In this document: piece after piece, positions 10,093-18,118 of the stretch
Numbering within the stretch: the stretch's first letter is position 1
How the letters are laid out: every line of letters starts with the position of its first letter
NCBI RefSeq assembly: GCF_003985125.1
Contig: NZ_ML133576.1
Coordinates: forward strand, 62,001 to 126,000
Direction: 5' to 3'
Length of the DNA: 64,000 nt
Source: Rhizobium phaseoli
Lineage (GTDB): Bacteria > Pseudomonadota > Alphaproteobacteria > Rhizobiales > Rhizobiaceae
Notes under the pieces: model-generated
What the model saw: only the letters and a program-made list of their open reading frames with translations
Databases searched by the model: none
What the model was told of the DNA's origin: nothing
Position numbers and translations under genes: made by a program

Positions 10093-11127
10093 ATGGCCGG
10101 ATTGAAAGGCGCGCTGATCGGCTGTGGCTTCTTTGCGATCAACCAGATGCACGGCTGGAACGATGTCGAAGGTGCGGAGATCGTCGCGATCTGCGACCGC
10201 GATCCCGAGCGGCTGAAGCTCGTTGGCGACCAGTTCGGCATCGAGCGGCGCTACAGCGATGCCGAGGCGATGTTTGCCGATGGCGGCTTCGATTTCGTCG
10301 ATATCGCCACGACAGTCCAAAGCCACCGTGCCCTGGTGGAAATGGCCGCGAGGAATAAGATCCCCGCCATCTGCCAGAAGCCCTTCGCCAGGACGCTTTC
10401 GGAGGCGAAGGCGATGGTCGAAGCCTGCCGTGCTGCCGGCGTGGCCTTGATGGTGCACGAGAATTTCCGTTGGCAGACGCCAATCCAGGCGGTGCGCAAG
10501 GCGCTCGATGCGGGCGCCATCGGCACGCCCTTCTGGGGCCGCTTCTCCTTCCGCTCGGGCTACGACGTCTTTTCCGGCCAGCCCTATCTCGCCGAAGGCG
10601 AGCGCTTTATCATCGAAGATCTCGGCATCCATACGCTCGATATCGCCCGCTATATCCTCGGCGACGTCAGCGCGCTGACCGCCCGCACCAAGCGGGTCAA
10701 CCCTGGGATTAAGGGCGAGGATGTCGCGACCATCCTGCTCGATCATGAGAATGGCGCGACCTCGGTCGTCGACGTCAGCTACGCCACCAGGCTGTCGAAG
10801 GAGCCCTTCCCCGAGACGCTGATCGAGCTCGACGGCTCCGAAGGCACGATCCGCCTCAGCCAGGGCTACGGTCTGGAGATCACCAACGGCAAGGGCACGA
10901 CCAGGATGGATGTCGCGCCGAAGCTGCTGTCCTGGGCCTCGCGGCCCTGGCACAACATCCAGGAAAGCGTCTATGCGATCGAGCAGCATTGGGTCGACCA
11001 GCTCAGGCGCGGCGCAGAGCATTCGACCTCGGGCGCCGACAATCTGAAGACCTTCGCCCTCGTCGAGGCCGCCTATGACAGCGCCGCCCGCGGCCAGACG
11101 ATCGATGTCCGGGCTCTGCTGCGATGA
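10093..11127 (+). CDS. apsD: Gfo/Idh/MocA dehydrogenase, probable D-apiose dehydrogenase (ApsD)
   Basis: 344 aa. N-terminal Rossmann motif GALIGCGFFAINQMHGW, then DIATTVQSHRALVEMAARN and CQKPFARTLSEA (the family's EKP position reads QKP). The C-terminal alpha/beta domain carries HENFRWQTPIQA and the catalytic region EDLGIHTLDIARYI, with D and H where family members place catalytic residues. ApsD oxidises D-apiose to D-apionolactone with NAD. The substrate is inferred from coupling to apnL (ATGA overlap) and the nearby apnO/oiaK/oiaX. Confidence 0.83.
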   Translation: MAGLKGALIGCGFFAINQMHGWNDVEGAEIVAICDRDPERLKLVGDQFGIERRYSDAEAMFADGGFDFVDIATTVQSHRALVEMAARNKIPAICQKPFARTLSEAKAMVEACRAAGVALMVHENFRWQTPIQAVRKALDAGAIGTPFWGRFSFRSGYDVFSGQPYLAEGERFIIEDLGIHTLDIARYILGDVSALTARTKRVNPGIKGEDVATILLDHENGATSVVDVSYATRLSKEPFPETLIELDGSEGTIRLSQGYGLEITNGKGTTRMDVAPKLLSWASRPWHNIQESVYAIEQHWVDQLRRGAEHSTSGADNLKTFALVEAAYDSAARGQTIDVRALLR

Positions 11128-12998
11128 CCGCCGATGCGTTCCAGCTTTACGGCACCCGCACTGCGGAAAGGCCGCCGGTCCGCCTGACGGCGGGAAAGCT
11201 GACGGCCGATCTCGCCGACGGCAATCTCCGCACGATCCGCTACGACGGGACCGAGGTGCTGCGGGCGATTTCCTACCTCGTCCGCGACCGGGACTGGGGC
11301 ACCTACAGCCCTGACATCACCGACCTCAGGATCGAGCAAGGCGAGCATCGTTTCGAGGTCGCCTATCTCGCCCGCTGCCAGGGACCGGACGCGACAACGC
11401 TCGTCATCGACGTCCGCATCAGCGGAGATCGCGACCGGCTCGATTTCGAGGCCGAAGCCATCTCGGGGACCGGCTTCGAGACCAATCGCTGCGGCTTCTG
11501 CATCCTGCATCCGATCGTCGGCGTCGCCGGTTCGCCGGCGGCGGTCGAACATGTCGACGGCCAGATCACGGCGACGCGTTTTCCCAATGTCATCGAGCCC
11601 TGGCAGCCATTCAAGGATATGCGTGCCATCACCCATCAGGTCATGCCTGATGTGAGCGCGGAATGCCGGATGGAGGGCGACACGTTCGAGATGGAAGATC
11701 AGCGCAACTGGTCGGACGCCTCCTACAAGACCTATGTCAGGCCGCTCGCTCTGCCCTGGCCTTACCAGATCCCGGCGAACCAGCCCGTCCGGCAGAAGAC
11801 GTCGCTGATCATCAGCGATATCAGCCGCTCCGTTGCGCCATCAGCCGCGACGCAGAGCAGCGTCATAAGGCTTGAACTCGGTACGCGAACCGGCACCATG
11901 CCCGATATCGGCGTGATCGTGACGCCCGAGGAGGCCGAGGCGACGCGCGCGGCCACGTTCCTCCTGTCGGAGATCGCGCCCAAGGAACTGCTCTTCCATT
12001 TCGATCCCGATGCCGGGCACGGCCTCGACGCGCTAGAGAACTTCGCCGCGATCGCCGCTCTCCATCGCGGCCGCTCGACGCTGGAGATCGCGCTCCCTTG
12101 CAAATCATCGCCGGCAGTCGAGGCACCCGAAATCGCCCGACAGATGCAGCAGGCGGGATTCAAGCCGGACGCGATCCTGATATCGCCTTCCGTCGATCGG
12201 CAATCGACGCCACCCGGCAGCAAATGGCCGGACTGCCCTCCTCTCGAGGAGGTCTATGCCGCGGCCCGCGCCGCCTTTCACGGCAACCGCATCGGCGGCG
12301 GTATGCTGAGCTATTTCACCGAGCTCAATCGCAAGCCCGTGCCGGCAGGCGAGATCGATTTCGTCAGCCATTGCACCAACCCGATCGTGCATGCGGCCGA
12401 CGATCTCAGCGTCATGCAGACATTGGAGGCGCTGCCCTTCATCACGCGCTCCGTGCGCGCAATCTACGGCGACAAGCCGTATCGCATCGGCCCGTCGACG
12501 ATCCCGATGCGGCAGAACCCCTATGGCAGCCGCACGATGGACAATCCGGCCGGCGGGCGCATTCCGATGGCCAACCGCGACCCCCGCCACAATGGCCGCT
12601 TCGCCGAGGCCTTCGCGCTCGGCTATGCGATCCGGGTGCTGGATGCCGAGCTCGAATGCCTGACGCTTTCGGCGCTGACCGGTCCTTTCGGCCTGATCGC
12701 CGGTCGCGATGAGCCGGTTCAGCAAGGCGGGCGGCGGCCGCTCTTCAACACGGTGCGGACCTTGTCGGCACTTGCGGGCGCCTCCTGGCAGGAATGCATC
12801 TCGTCCTCGCCCTCCGAGGTGCTGTCTTTCGTCGCAAGGGATGCCGTTGGCGCCAAGCTCTACGTGGTCAATCTCACAGGCGAAGAGCGAAGAGTGGATG
12901 GCGGCGCATTGGACAAAGAGGTGCGGCTTGCGCCGTTCGCGACGGCCGCCTTGCCGCTAGAACAGGATGATTTTAGGCCCGGTTGGCCTAAAATCTGA
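11124..12998 (+). CDS. apnL: D-apionate lactonase (ApnL)
   Basis: 624 aa, a long protein without signal peptide and without a common hydrolase motif I can name. Notable segments: YDGTEVLRAISYLVRDRDWGTY, an acidic-aromatic block WSDASYKTYVRPLALPWPY, and FVSHCTNPIVHAADD. Size and position directly after apsD match ApnL, which opens D-apionolactone to D-apionate. The final codons (from about 12958, EQDDFRPGWPKI) lie inside a palindromic repeat, so the C-terminus may have been replaced or extended by a repeat insertion. The lactonase call is mainly from context and family size. Confidence 0.78.
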   Translation: MTADAFQLYGTRTAERPPVRLTAGKLTADLADGNLRTIRYDGTEVLRAISYLVRDRDWGTYSPDITDLRIEQGEHRFEVAYLARCQGPDATTLVIDVRISGDRDRLDFEAEAISGTGFETNRCGFCILHPIVGVAGSPAAVEHVDGQITATRFPNVIEPWQPFKDMRAITHQVMPDVSAECRMEGDTFEMEDQRNWSDASYKTYVRPLALPWPYQIPANQPVRQKTSLIISDISRSVAPSAATQSSVIRLELGTRTGTMPDIGVIVTPEEAEATRAATFLLSEIAPKELLFHFDPDAGHGLDALENFAAIAALHRGRSTLEIALPCKSSPAVEAPEIARQMQQAGFKPDAILISPSVDRQSTPPGSKWPDCPPLEEVYAAARAAFHGNRIGGGMLSYFTELNRKPVPAGEIDFVSHCTNPIVHAADDLSVMQTLEALPFITRSVRAIYGDKPYRIGPSTIPMRQNPYGSRTMDNPAGGRIPMANRDPRHNGRFAEAFALGYAIRVLDAELECLTLSALTGPFGLIAGRDEPVQQGGRRPLFNTVRTLSALAGASWQECISSSPSEVLSFVARDAVGAKLYVVNLTGEERRVDGGALDKEVRLAPFATAALPLEQDDFRPGWPKI

Positions 12999-13072
12999 AT
13001 CCTGCTCTAAATTAAAGAGTTAGAGCATGATGTCGTCCGAAAACCGCTCACACTTTTCGCCATCATGCTCTA
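12958..13072. repeat. Tandem rhizobial palindromic repeats between apnL and dhaK
   Basis: Two hairpins. The first (12958-about 13008) pairs AGAACAGGAT/GATTTTAGGCC with GGCCTAAAATC/ATCCTGCTCT and includes the apnL stop codon. The second has perfect 12-bp arms, TAGAGCATGATG at 13021-13032 and CATCATGCTCTA at 13061-13072. The sequence type (GAGCATGATGTCGTCCGAAAACCG) is a common dispersed element in Rhizobium genomes. Confidence 0.7.
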
Positions 13073-13136
13073 GCGGATTGACCTCTGGCCCGCCCGCCGC
13101 ATCTATGCAGTCGGAGCTCGTTCTGGGAGGATCGGC

Positions 13137-14141
13137 GTGAAGACGAAGAAGCTTATCAATGCGGGCGCGGATGCCGTCGATGAGATGCTGCAAGGGGTCC
13201 TCGCGGCGCATCCTGAGCACCTCTACGCCGTGGACAGCATGCCGCGCGCCATCATTGCCAGAAGCGGCCCGCGCAAGGGCAAGGTCGGGCTGGTGATCGG
13301 CGGCGGCTCCGGGCACGAGCCGACCTTCCTCGGCTATGTCGGCAAGGGGCTTGCCGATGCCGCCGCGATCGGCAATGTCTTCGCCTCGCCGCCGCCCGAT
13401 CCGATCATGGCCTGCGCCATGGCCGTCGATGGCGGCGTCGGCGTGCTCTTCATGTACGGCAATTATGCCGGCGACGTCATGAACTTCGATATGGCCGCGG
13501 AAATGCTGGCGCTCGACGACATCGCGGTGCGCACCGTTCTGACCACCGACGATGTCGCGTCCGCCCCAGCCGATCAGCAGGACAGGCGGCGCGGCGTGGC
13601 CGGCAATGTCTTCATCTTCAAAGCGGCCGGCGCTGCCTGCGATCTTCTCTATTCCTTCGACGAGGCCGAGCGCGCCGCGCGCCATGCCAATGCGCGCACC
13701 TATACGATGGGCGTGGCGCTCTCGCCCTGCTCGCTGCCGCAGACATTGAAGCCGAACTTCCAGATCGGCGAGGAGGAGATGGAGATCGGCATGGGCATCC
13801 ACGGCGAGCCTGGCGTGGCGCGCGGGCCGCTGAAGACGGCCGATGTGGTGACCGACGAACTGATGGACAATCTTCTCCGGGAGATGAAGGCCGAGCGCGG
13901 CGACCGCGTCGCCGTCCTCGTCAATTCGCTCGGCTCCACGCCGATGATGGAGCTCTACATCATGATGCGGCGCGTCAAGGCGCGGCTCGACGGGGCCGGA
14001 CTTGTCATCCACACATCGCTCGTCGGCAATTACTGCACCTCGCTCGAAATGGCCGGCGCCTCCATCACGCTCATGCATCTCGACGACGAGCTTCAGCGGC
14101 TGATCGACCATCCCTGCGATTGCGCCATGTTCAGGAGGTGA
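13137..14141 (+). CDS. DhaK-like dihydroxyacetone/ketotetrose kinase, substrate-binding subunit
   Basis: 334 aa. DhaK fold markers: GLVIGGGSGHEPTFLGYVGKG, NYAGDVMNFDMAAEM, and IGMGIHGEPG, whose His covalently binds the ketone substrate. It starts at GTG 13137 after GGGAGG. The partner DhaL follows after three bases; no DhaM phosphotransfer subunit is present, so the pair probably uses ATP. Dihydroxyacetone is the family's classical substrate, but in this locus L-erythrulose, which would give the LerI substrate L-erythrulose 1-phosphate, is a reasonable alternative. The specific substrate is inference. Confidence 0.83.
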   Translation: MKTKKLINAGADAVDEMLQGVLAAHPEHLYAVDSMPRAIIARSGPRKGKVGLVIGGGSGHEPTFLGYVGKGLADAAAIGNVFASPPPDPIMACAMAVDGGVGVLFMYGNYAGDVMNFDMAAEMLALDDIAVRTVLTTDDVASAPADQQDRRRGVAGNVFIFKAAGAACDLLYSFDEAERAARHANARTYTMGVALSPCSLPQTLKPNFQIGEEEMEIGMGIHGEPGVARGPLKTADVVTDELMDNLLREMKAERGDRVAVLVNSLGSTPMMELYIMMRRVKARLDGAGLVIHTSLVGNYCTSLEMAGASITLMHLDDELQRLIDHPCDCAMFRR

Positions 14142-14144
14142 TCG

Positions 14145-14792
14145 ATGGCGATCACGACCAAAGACCTGCAGCACCTCTTTGCCATGATCGCTGTAGACAT
14201 CTTGGCGCAGCGCGACCATCTCTGCGAGCTGGATGGCGCGATCGGCGATGGCGATCACGGTATTGCCATGGACGCCGGCTGTGAGGCGGCGGCCAGGGCG
14301 GTCGCCGCGCTCGACGCTACACAGACTCCGCCGACGGCCGTCTTCAACACCGCGGCAAAGGCATTCCTGAATGCGGTCGGCGCGTCTTCCGGCCCGCTGT
14401 ATGCCACGGCCTTCATGCGCGCCGGAGCTGCAGTCAAAGACAGGCCTGAACTCAGCGATGACGACTTCCTGCGCGCTTTTGCGGCGATGGCTGAGGGTAT
14501 TCAGGAGCGCGGCAAGGCCAAGCCCGGCGAAAAGACCATGGTCGATGCCTGGAGGCCCGCGGCGGATGCGGCGCTCGATGCCTGGCAGCCGGGGGCCTCG
14601 TTTCACCAGTGCTTCGATCTGGCCGAGCGGGCGGCGCGCCGGGGATGCGAAGCGACGAGGGATATGACGGCGGCCAAGGGGCGGGCGTCGCGGCTGGGCG
14701 AACGGGTGATCGGCCATATCGACCCCGGCGCGGCGTCGGCCGCGATCGTCATCGCCTCGATCGCGAAATTCGCACAGCATCGTGATGGTTAG
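14145..14792 (+). CDS. DhaL-like kinase subunit (nucleotide-binding)
   Basis: 215 aa, an all-alpha DhaL domain. The Mg-nucleotide aspartates are visible in CELDGAIGDGDHGIAMDAG; further motifs are GASSGPLYATAFMRAG, GEKTMVDAWRPA and KGRASRLGERVIGHIDPGA. It is the phosphoryl-transfer partner of the preceding DhaK-like subunit, with three bases between the genes. Its stop codon directly abuts operator-like site 3, so it marks the end of a transcription unit. Confidence 0.85.
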   Translation: MAITTKDLQHLFAMIAVDILAQRDHLCELDGAIGDGDHGIAMDAGCEAAARAVAALDATQTPPTAVFNTAAKAFLNAVGASSGPLYATAFMRAGAAVKDRPELSDDDFLRAFAAMAEGIQERGKAKPGEKTMVDAWRPAADAALDAWQPGASFHQCFDLAERAARRGCEATRDMTAAKGRASRLGERVIGHIDPGAASAAIVIASIAKFAQHRDG

Positions 14793-14805
14793 CTCATCAT
14801 ACCAG
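14793..14805 (+). promoter_or_regulatory. Operator-like site 3 (CTCATCATACCAG)
   Basis: Identical to site 2, starting the base after the dhaL stop and 58 bp before the second binding-protein gene. This is the direct sequence link between the second importer/glycosidase unit and the apionate genes. A TTGACA follows immediately (14806-14811). Confidence 0.6.
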
Positions 14806-14862
14806 TTGACATGTAAATGATCATCTGCGACAAGGGGCCGGCTTATCAAGAGGAGGACGGTA

Positions 14863-16116
14863 ATGCTGACCCTATCCGCGAAATTGAAGACGGCGAGCAT
14901 CGTCGCGATCGCCGTGGCGTCTTTCGCCGCGACGCCGGTTCTTGCCGAAGACATCACGCTCTGGACCCTCAACTTCGACAACAATGCCGCCAATACGGCT
15001 CTGAAGAAGGTGGCATCCGATTTCGAAGCGGCGAACCCGGGTACGCATGTCGAGATCGTCCAGCGCGCCGTCGACGAGCACAAGACGGCGCTGCGCGTCG
15101 CGGCCGGCTCCGACAAGGGCCCCGACATCTACTTCAGCTGGGCGGGCCTCGGCCTTGGCGGCGAATTTGTGAAGGCCGGTCTCTCCCTGCCCCTCGACAA
15201 GTATTACACCGAATATAAGTGGAGCGACGAACTGCTGCCGTCCGCAGCCGCCTTCGCCGATCTCTATCCCGGCGGCAAGCACGGCGTTCCCTTCACATTC
15301 AAGGGCGAAGCCGTCTATTACAGCAAGAAGCTGTTCGAACAGGCCGGCATCACCGAAGAGCCGAAGACCTATGACGAGCTTCTCGCCGCCGCCGAGAAGC
15401 TGAAGGCTGCCGGCATTCCCGCCTTCACCTTCGGCGGCACGGTCAACTGGCACGTCATGCGCCTGATGGACGTCATCCTCGAAACCAAGTGCGGCGCCGA
15501 GAAGCACGACGCGCTGAAGGCGATGACGTTGGACTGGACCAAGGAGCCCTGCGCGACGGACGCCTTCGCCGAATTCGCCAAGTGGACCAAGGACTACACG
15601 CTGCAGCCCTTCATGGGCATCGACAACAAGCAGTCCTACAGCCTCTTTACCGCAGGCCGCGCGGCGATGATGCTCGAAGGCGACTGGCTGGTCAGTCAGC
15701 TCAACGGCTCCGGCGCCAACCTCGACGATTACGGCATCTTCCCCTTCCCGACCAATACCGAACGTCTCTATGGCTTCGCCGAGTACAATTACATCAGCAC
15801 CAAGAGCAAGAATCCCGACATCGCCGCCAAGTTCCTCGACTATTTCCTGTCGACGAAGGTGCAGCAGGATCTGCTCGGCCAGCTGAGCTCGACCTCCGTC
15901 AACAAGAACGTCCAATATGCCAACCAGAAGCCGCTCGAGGCGGAATGGCTGGGCATCTTCCAGAAATACGGCAAGGTCTACATGAACGGCGACCAGGCTT
16001 TCCCGCTCGATGTCACGACGGAATATTTCCGCGTCATCAACGACGTCGCCTCCGGCAACACCGAGCCGGCCGAGGCGGCCAAGCAGTTGCAGACCTTCAT
16101 CGCCAGCAGAACCTGA
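14863..16116 (+). CDS. Family-1 extracellular solute-binding protein of a carbohydrate ABC transporter
   Basis: 417 aa. The signal peptide ends near TPVLA. Mature features typical of MalE/UgpB-type proteins are ITLWTLNFDNN, FEAANPGTHVEIV, GPDIYFSWAG, GVPFTFKGEAVYYSKKLFEQAGI, and FTAGRAAMMLEGDWLVSQ. Such proteins bind oligosaccharides or glycosides. RBS AAGAGGAGG. It heads a unit with two permeases, a glycosidase and an ATPase. Apiose-containing glycosides as ligand are inferred from the glycosidase and the shared operator. Confidence 0.88.
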   Translation: MLTLSAKLKTASIVAIAVASFAATPVLAEDITLWTLNFDNNAANTALKKVASDFEAANPGTHVEIVQRAVDEHKTALRVAAGSDKGPDIYFSWAGLGLGGEFVKAGLSLPLDKYYTEYKWSDELLPSAAAFADLYPGGKHGVPFTFKGEAVYYSKKLFEQAGITEEPKTYDELLAAAEKLKAAGIPAFTFGGTVNWHVMRLMDVILETKCGAEKHDALKAMTLDWTKEPCATDAFAEFAKWTKDYTLQPFMGIDNKQSYSLFTAGRAAMMLEGDWLVSQLNGSGANLDDYGIFPFPTNTERLYGFAEYNYISTKSKNPDIAAKFLDYFLSTKVQQDLLGQLSSTSVNKNVQYANQKPLEAEWLGIFQKYGKVYMNGDQAFPLDVTTEYFRVINDVASGNTEPAEAAKQLQTFIASRT

Positions 16117-16195
16117 TTCCTCCCAAGCGCCGGCCGATCGACCATGTTGATCGGTTGGCACCTTCTTTCGCGAGCTGGCTGCAAAGGCCCTGCCA

Positions 16196-16298
16196 GCGCA
16201 TCGGCGCAAAAATCGGAATCGATTTTCGGAAAGCACGATGCGCAGATTCAAAGCGCTACAGCGTCCTTCGTGCGTCTGAAGGACGCGCGGCGCTGTAG
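16196..16298. repeat. Rhizobial palindromic repeat between binding-protein and permease genes
   Basis: The first hairpin has GCGCATCG (16196-16203) pairing with CGATGCGC (16236-16243) around an AATCGGAATCGATTTTCGGAA-type core. The second has GCGTCCTT (16261-16268) pairing with AAGGACGC (16279-16286). The element ends just before the permease RBS (AGGAGGAAAGC), where it may dampen read-through relative to the binding-protein mRNA. Confidence 0.65.
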
Positions 16299-16307
16299 GA
16301 GGAAAGC

Positions 16308-17207
16308 ATGTCACTTCGACAATCGACGCATGATCCGCGCATGCAGGCGGCCATCCTGCTGGTGCCGGCGCTGGCGATCTACGCGGTCTTCGCGCTCTAC
16401 CCGATGCTCAACGTCGTCATCCTGAGCTTCCAGAAGTGGAACGGGCTCGATGCCAACCGGCAGTTCGTGGGCATGGCCAATTATTCGGCGATCTTCACCC
16501 GCGATCCGGTCTTTTGGGTCGCCTTCCGCAACACCGTGATCTGGACCCTGATGAGCCTGATCTTCCCGCCTCTGGTCGGCCTGTTGCTGGCGCTCAGCCT
16601 CAACCAGAAGATCTTCGGTCGCAACGGGTTGCGGGCGATCTTCTACCTGCCGGTCATCATTGCGCCGATCGCCGTCGCCACCATGTGGAAGTGGATGTAC
16701 GATCCCTTCTTCGGCCTGTTCGCCCAGCTGCTGACCTCCTGGGGCATGCAGGGCTGGATCAAGGACTGGCTCGGCAACAAGGATATCGCGCTTTACTCCG
16801 TCTTCGTCGCCTATCTCTGGCAGACGGTCGGCTTCTCCATGGTGCTGTTCCTCGCCGGCCTGCAGAACGTCTCGCAGACGCTGGTCGAGGCGGCGCGCAT
16901 CGACGGCGCCGGCCGCTGGGCCGTGTTCAAGCATGTGACGCTGCCGGCGCTTCGTCCGACGATCACCATCGTCCTCGTTCTTTCCGTCATCTCGTCGCTG
17001 AAGGCCTTCGACATCGTCTATGGCCTGACCGGCGGCGGCCCTGCCCAGTCCACCCAGATGCTGGCGCTCTGGGCCTTCACCCAGGCCATGCAGATCTTCG
17101 ATTTCGGCCGGGGCGCGGCAATCTCCGTCGTCCTGCTGCTGATCACCATGGCCGTCGTCATCCCCTATCTGAGATGGACCCAGAGGCATGAGGAGGTCGA
17201 ATCGTGA
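16308..17207 (+). CDS. Carbohydrate ABC transporter permease (MalF/UgpA-like)
   Basis: 299 aa with six predicted membrane helices (AAILLVPALAIYAVFALYP near the N-terminus). The EAA-type coupling loop reads EAARIDGAGRWAVFKHVTLPALRP, and the C-terminal LTGGGPAQSTQ is typical. It forms half of the inner-membrane channel with the next gene product; its stop overlaps that gene's GTG start. Confidence 0.92.
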   Translation: MSLRQSTHDPRMQAAILLVPALAIYAVFALYPMLNVVILSFQKWNGLDANRQFVGMANYSAIFTRDPVFWVAFRNTVIWTLMSLIFPPLVGLLLALSLNQKIFGRNGLRAIFYLPVIIAPIAVATMWKWMYDPFFGLFAQLLTSWGMQGWIKDWLGNKDIALYSVFVAYLWQTVGFSMVLFLAGLQNVSQTLVEAARIDGAGRWAVFKHVTLPALRPTITIVLVLSVISSLKAFDIVYGLTGGGPAQSTQMLALWAFTQAMQIFDFGRGAAISVVLLLITMAVVIPYLRWTQRHEEVES

Positions 17208-18088
17208 CAGCAGTGCCGAGCGATACCGCCGCCGTGCATGCCGATGTCCAGCCGTCGTCGATGAAGCGCGACCCCGTCCTGATCGGTCTCTGGATCGCGC
17301 TCGTTCTCGTGGCGCTTATCTGGGTGGCGCCCTTCATCTTCATCGTCTTCACCTCGCTGAAGACGCCGGCGGCGGTGACGAGCACGGGTGCCTTCATGCC
17401 GCCGACCGAGCTTGCCTATGACAATTACAGCGCTGCCTGGAGCCGCGGCAATTTCGCGAACTCCTTCTTCAACAGCGTCATCATCACCGTCATCAAGGTG
17501 CCGCTCGGCCTGTTCCTCTCGGCCATGGCCGCCTATGCGCTGGCCAAGATCAAGCTGAAGATCTCGAAGGCGCTGCTGCTTCTCGTCGTCTTCGGCACGA
17601 TGATCCCCTTCCAGGTGATGCTGGCGCCGCTCTTCACGCTGGTCAATTCCTTCGGGCTGATCGACACCTATCCCGGCGTCATCCTGCCCTACATCGCCTT
17701 CGGCGTGCCCTACCAGGTCTTCATCCTGCACGGCTTCTTCAGGAGCATTCCGAAGGAGCTTTCGGAAGCGGCGCTCATCGATGGCGCAAGCCATTTCACC
17801 ATCTTTCGCAGGATCTTCCTGCCGGTCTGCCTGCCGGTGCTCGCCGCGCTGCTCATCCTCGATTTCGTCTCCACCTGGAACGAATTCGCCATGGCGCTGG
17901 TGCTGCTGCAGGACCAGCACATGTGGACCCTGCCGCTCGGCCTGATGTCGTTCCAGGGTCAGTTTTCCAGCAATTACGGCCAGCTCAACGCCGCGATCGT
18001 CATGACCGTGCTTCCGGCGACGATCGTCTATCTCATGTTCCAGCGCTACTTCGTCTCCGGCCTCACCTCCGGCGCCGTCAAGGGCTGA
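17204..18088 (+). CDS. Carbohydrate ABC transporter permease (MalG/UgpE-like)
   Basis: 294 aa, six helices (LIGLWIALVLVALIWVAPFIFIVFTSLK). The EAA loop is EAALIDGASHFTIFRRIFLPVCLP, and the end ...RYFVSGLTSGAVKG is characteristic of this subunit. GTG start at 17204 overlaps the preceding stop (GTGA), so translation is probably coupled. The next gene begins 30 bp downstream. Confidence 0.92.
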   Translation: MTAVPSDTAAVHADVQPSSMKRDPVLIGLWIALVLVALIWVAPFIFIVFTSLKTPAAVTSTGAFMPPTELAYDNYSAAWSRGNFANSFFNSVIITVIKVPLGLFLSAMAAYALAKIKLKISKALLLLVVFGTMIPFQVMLAPLFTLVNSFGLIDTYPGVILPYIAFGVPYQVFILHGFFRSIPKELSEAALIDGASHFTIFRRIFLPVCLPVLAALLILDFVSTWNEFAMALVLLQDQHMWTLPLGLMSFQGQFSSNYGQLNAAIVMTVLPATIVYLMFQRYFVSGLTSGAVKG

Positions 18089-18118
18089 TCGCGAAATCAC
18101 TTTACGAGGAGAGACAGA

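Noticed and set aside
13020-15128. 702-codon minus-strand frame across dhaK, dhaL and the start of the next gene
   Set aside because: Shadow frame opposite genes with clear motifs and ribosome-binding sites; translated sequence is low-complexity and matches no family.
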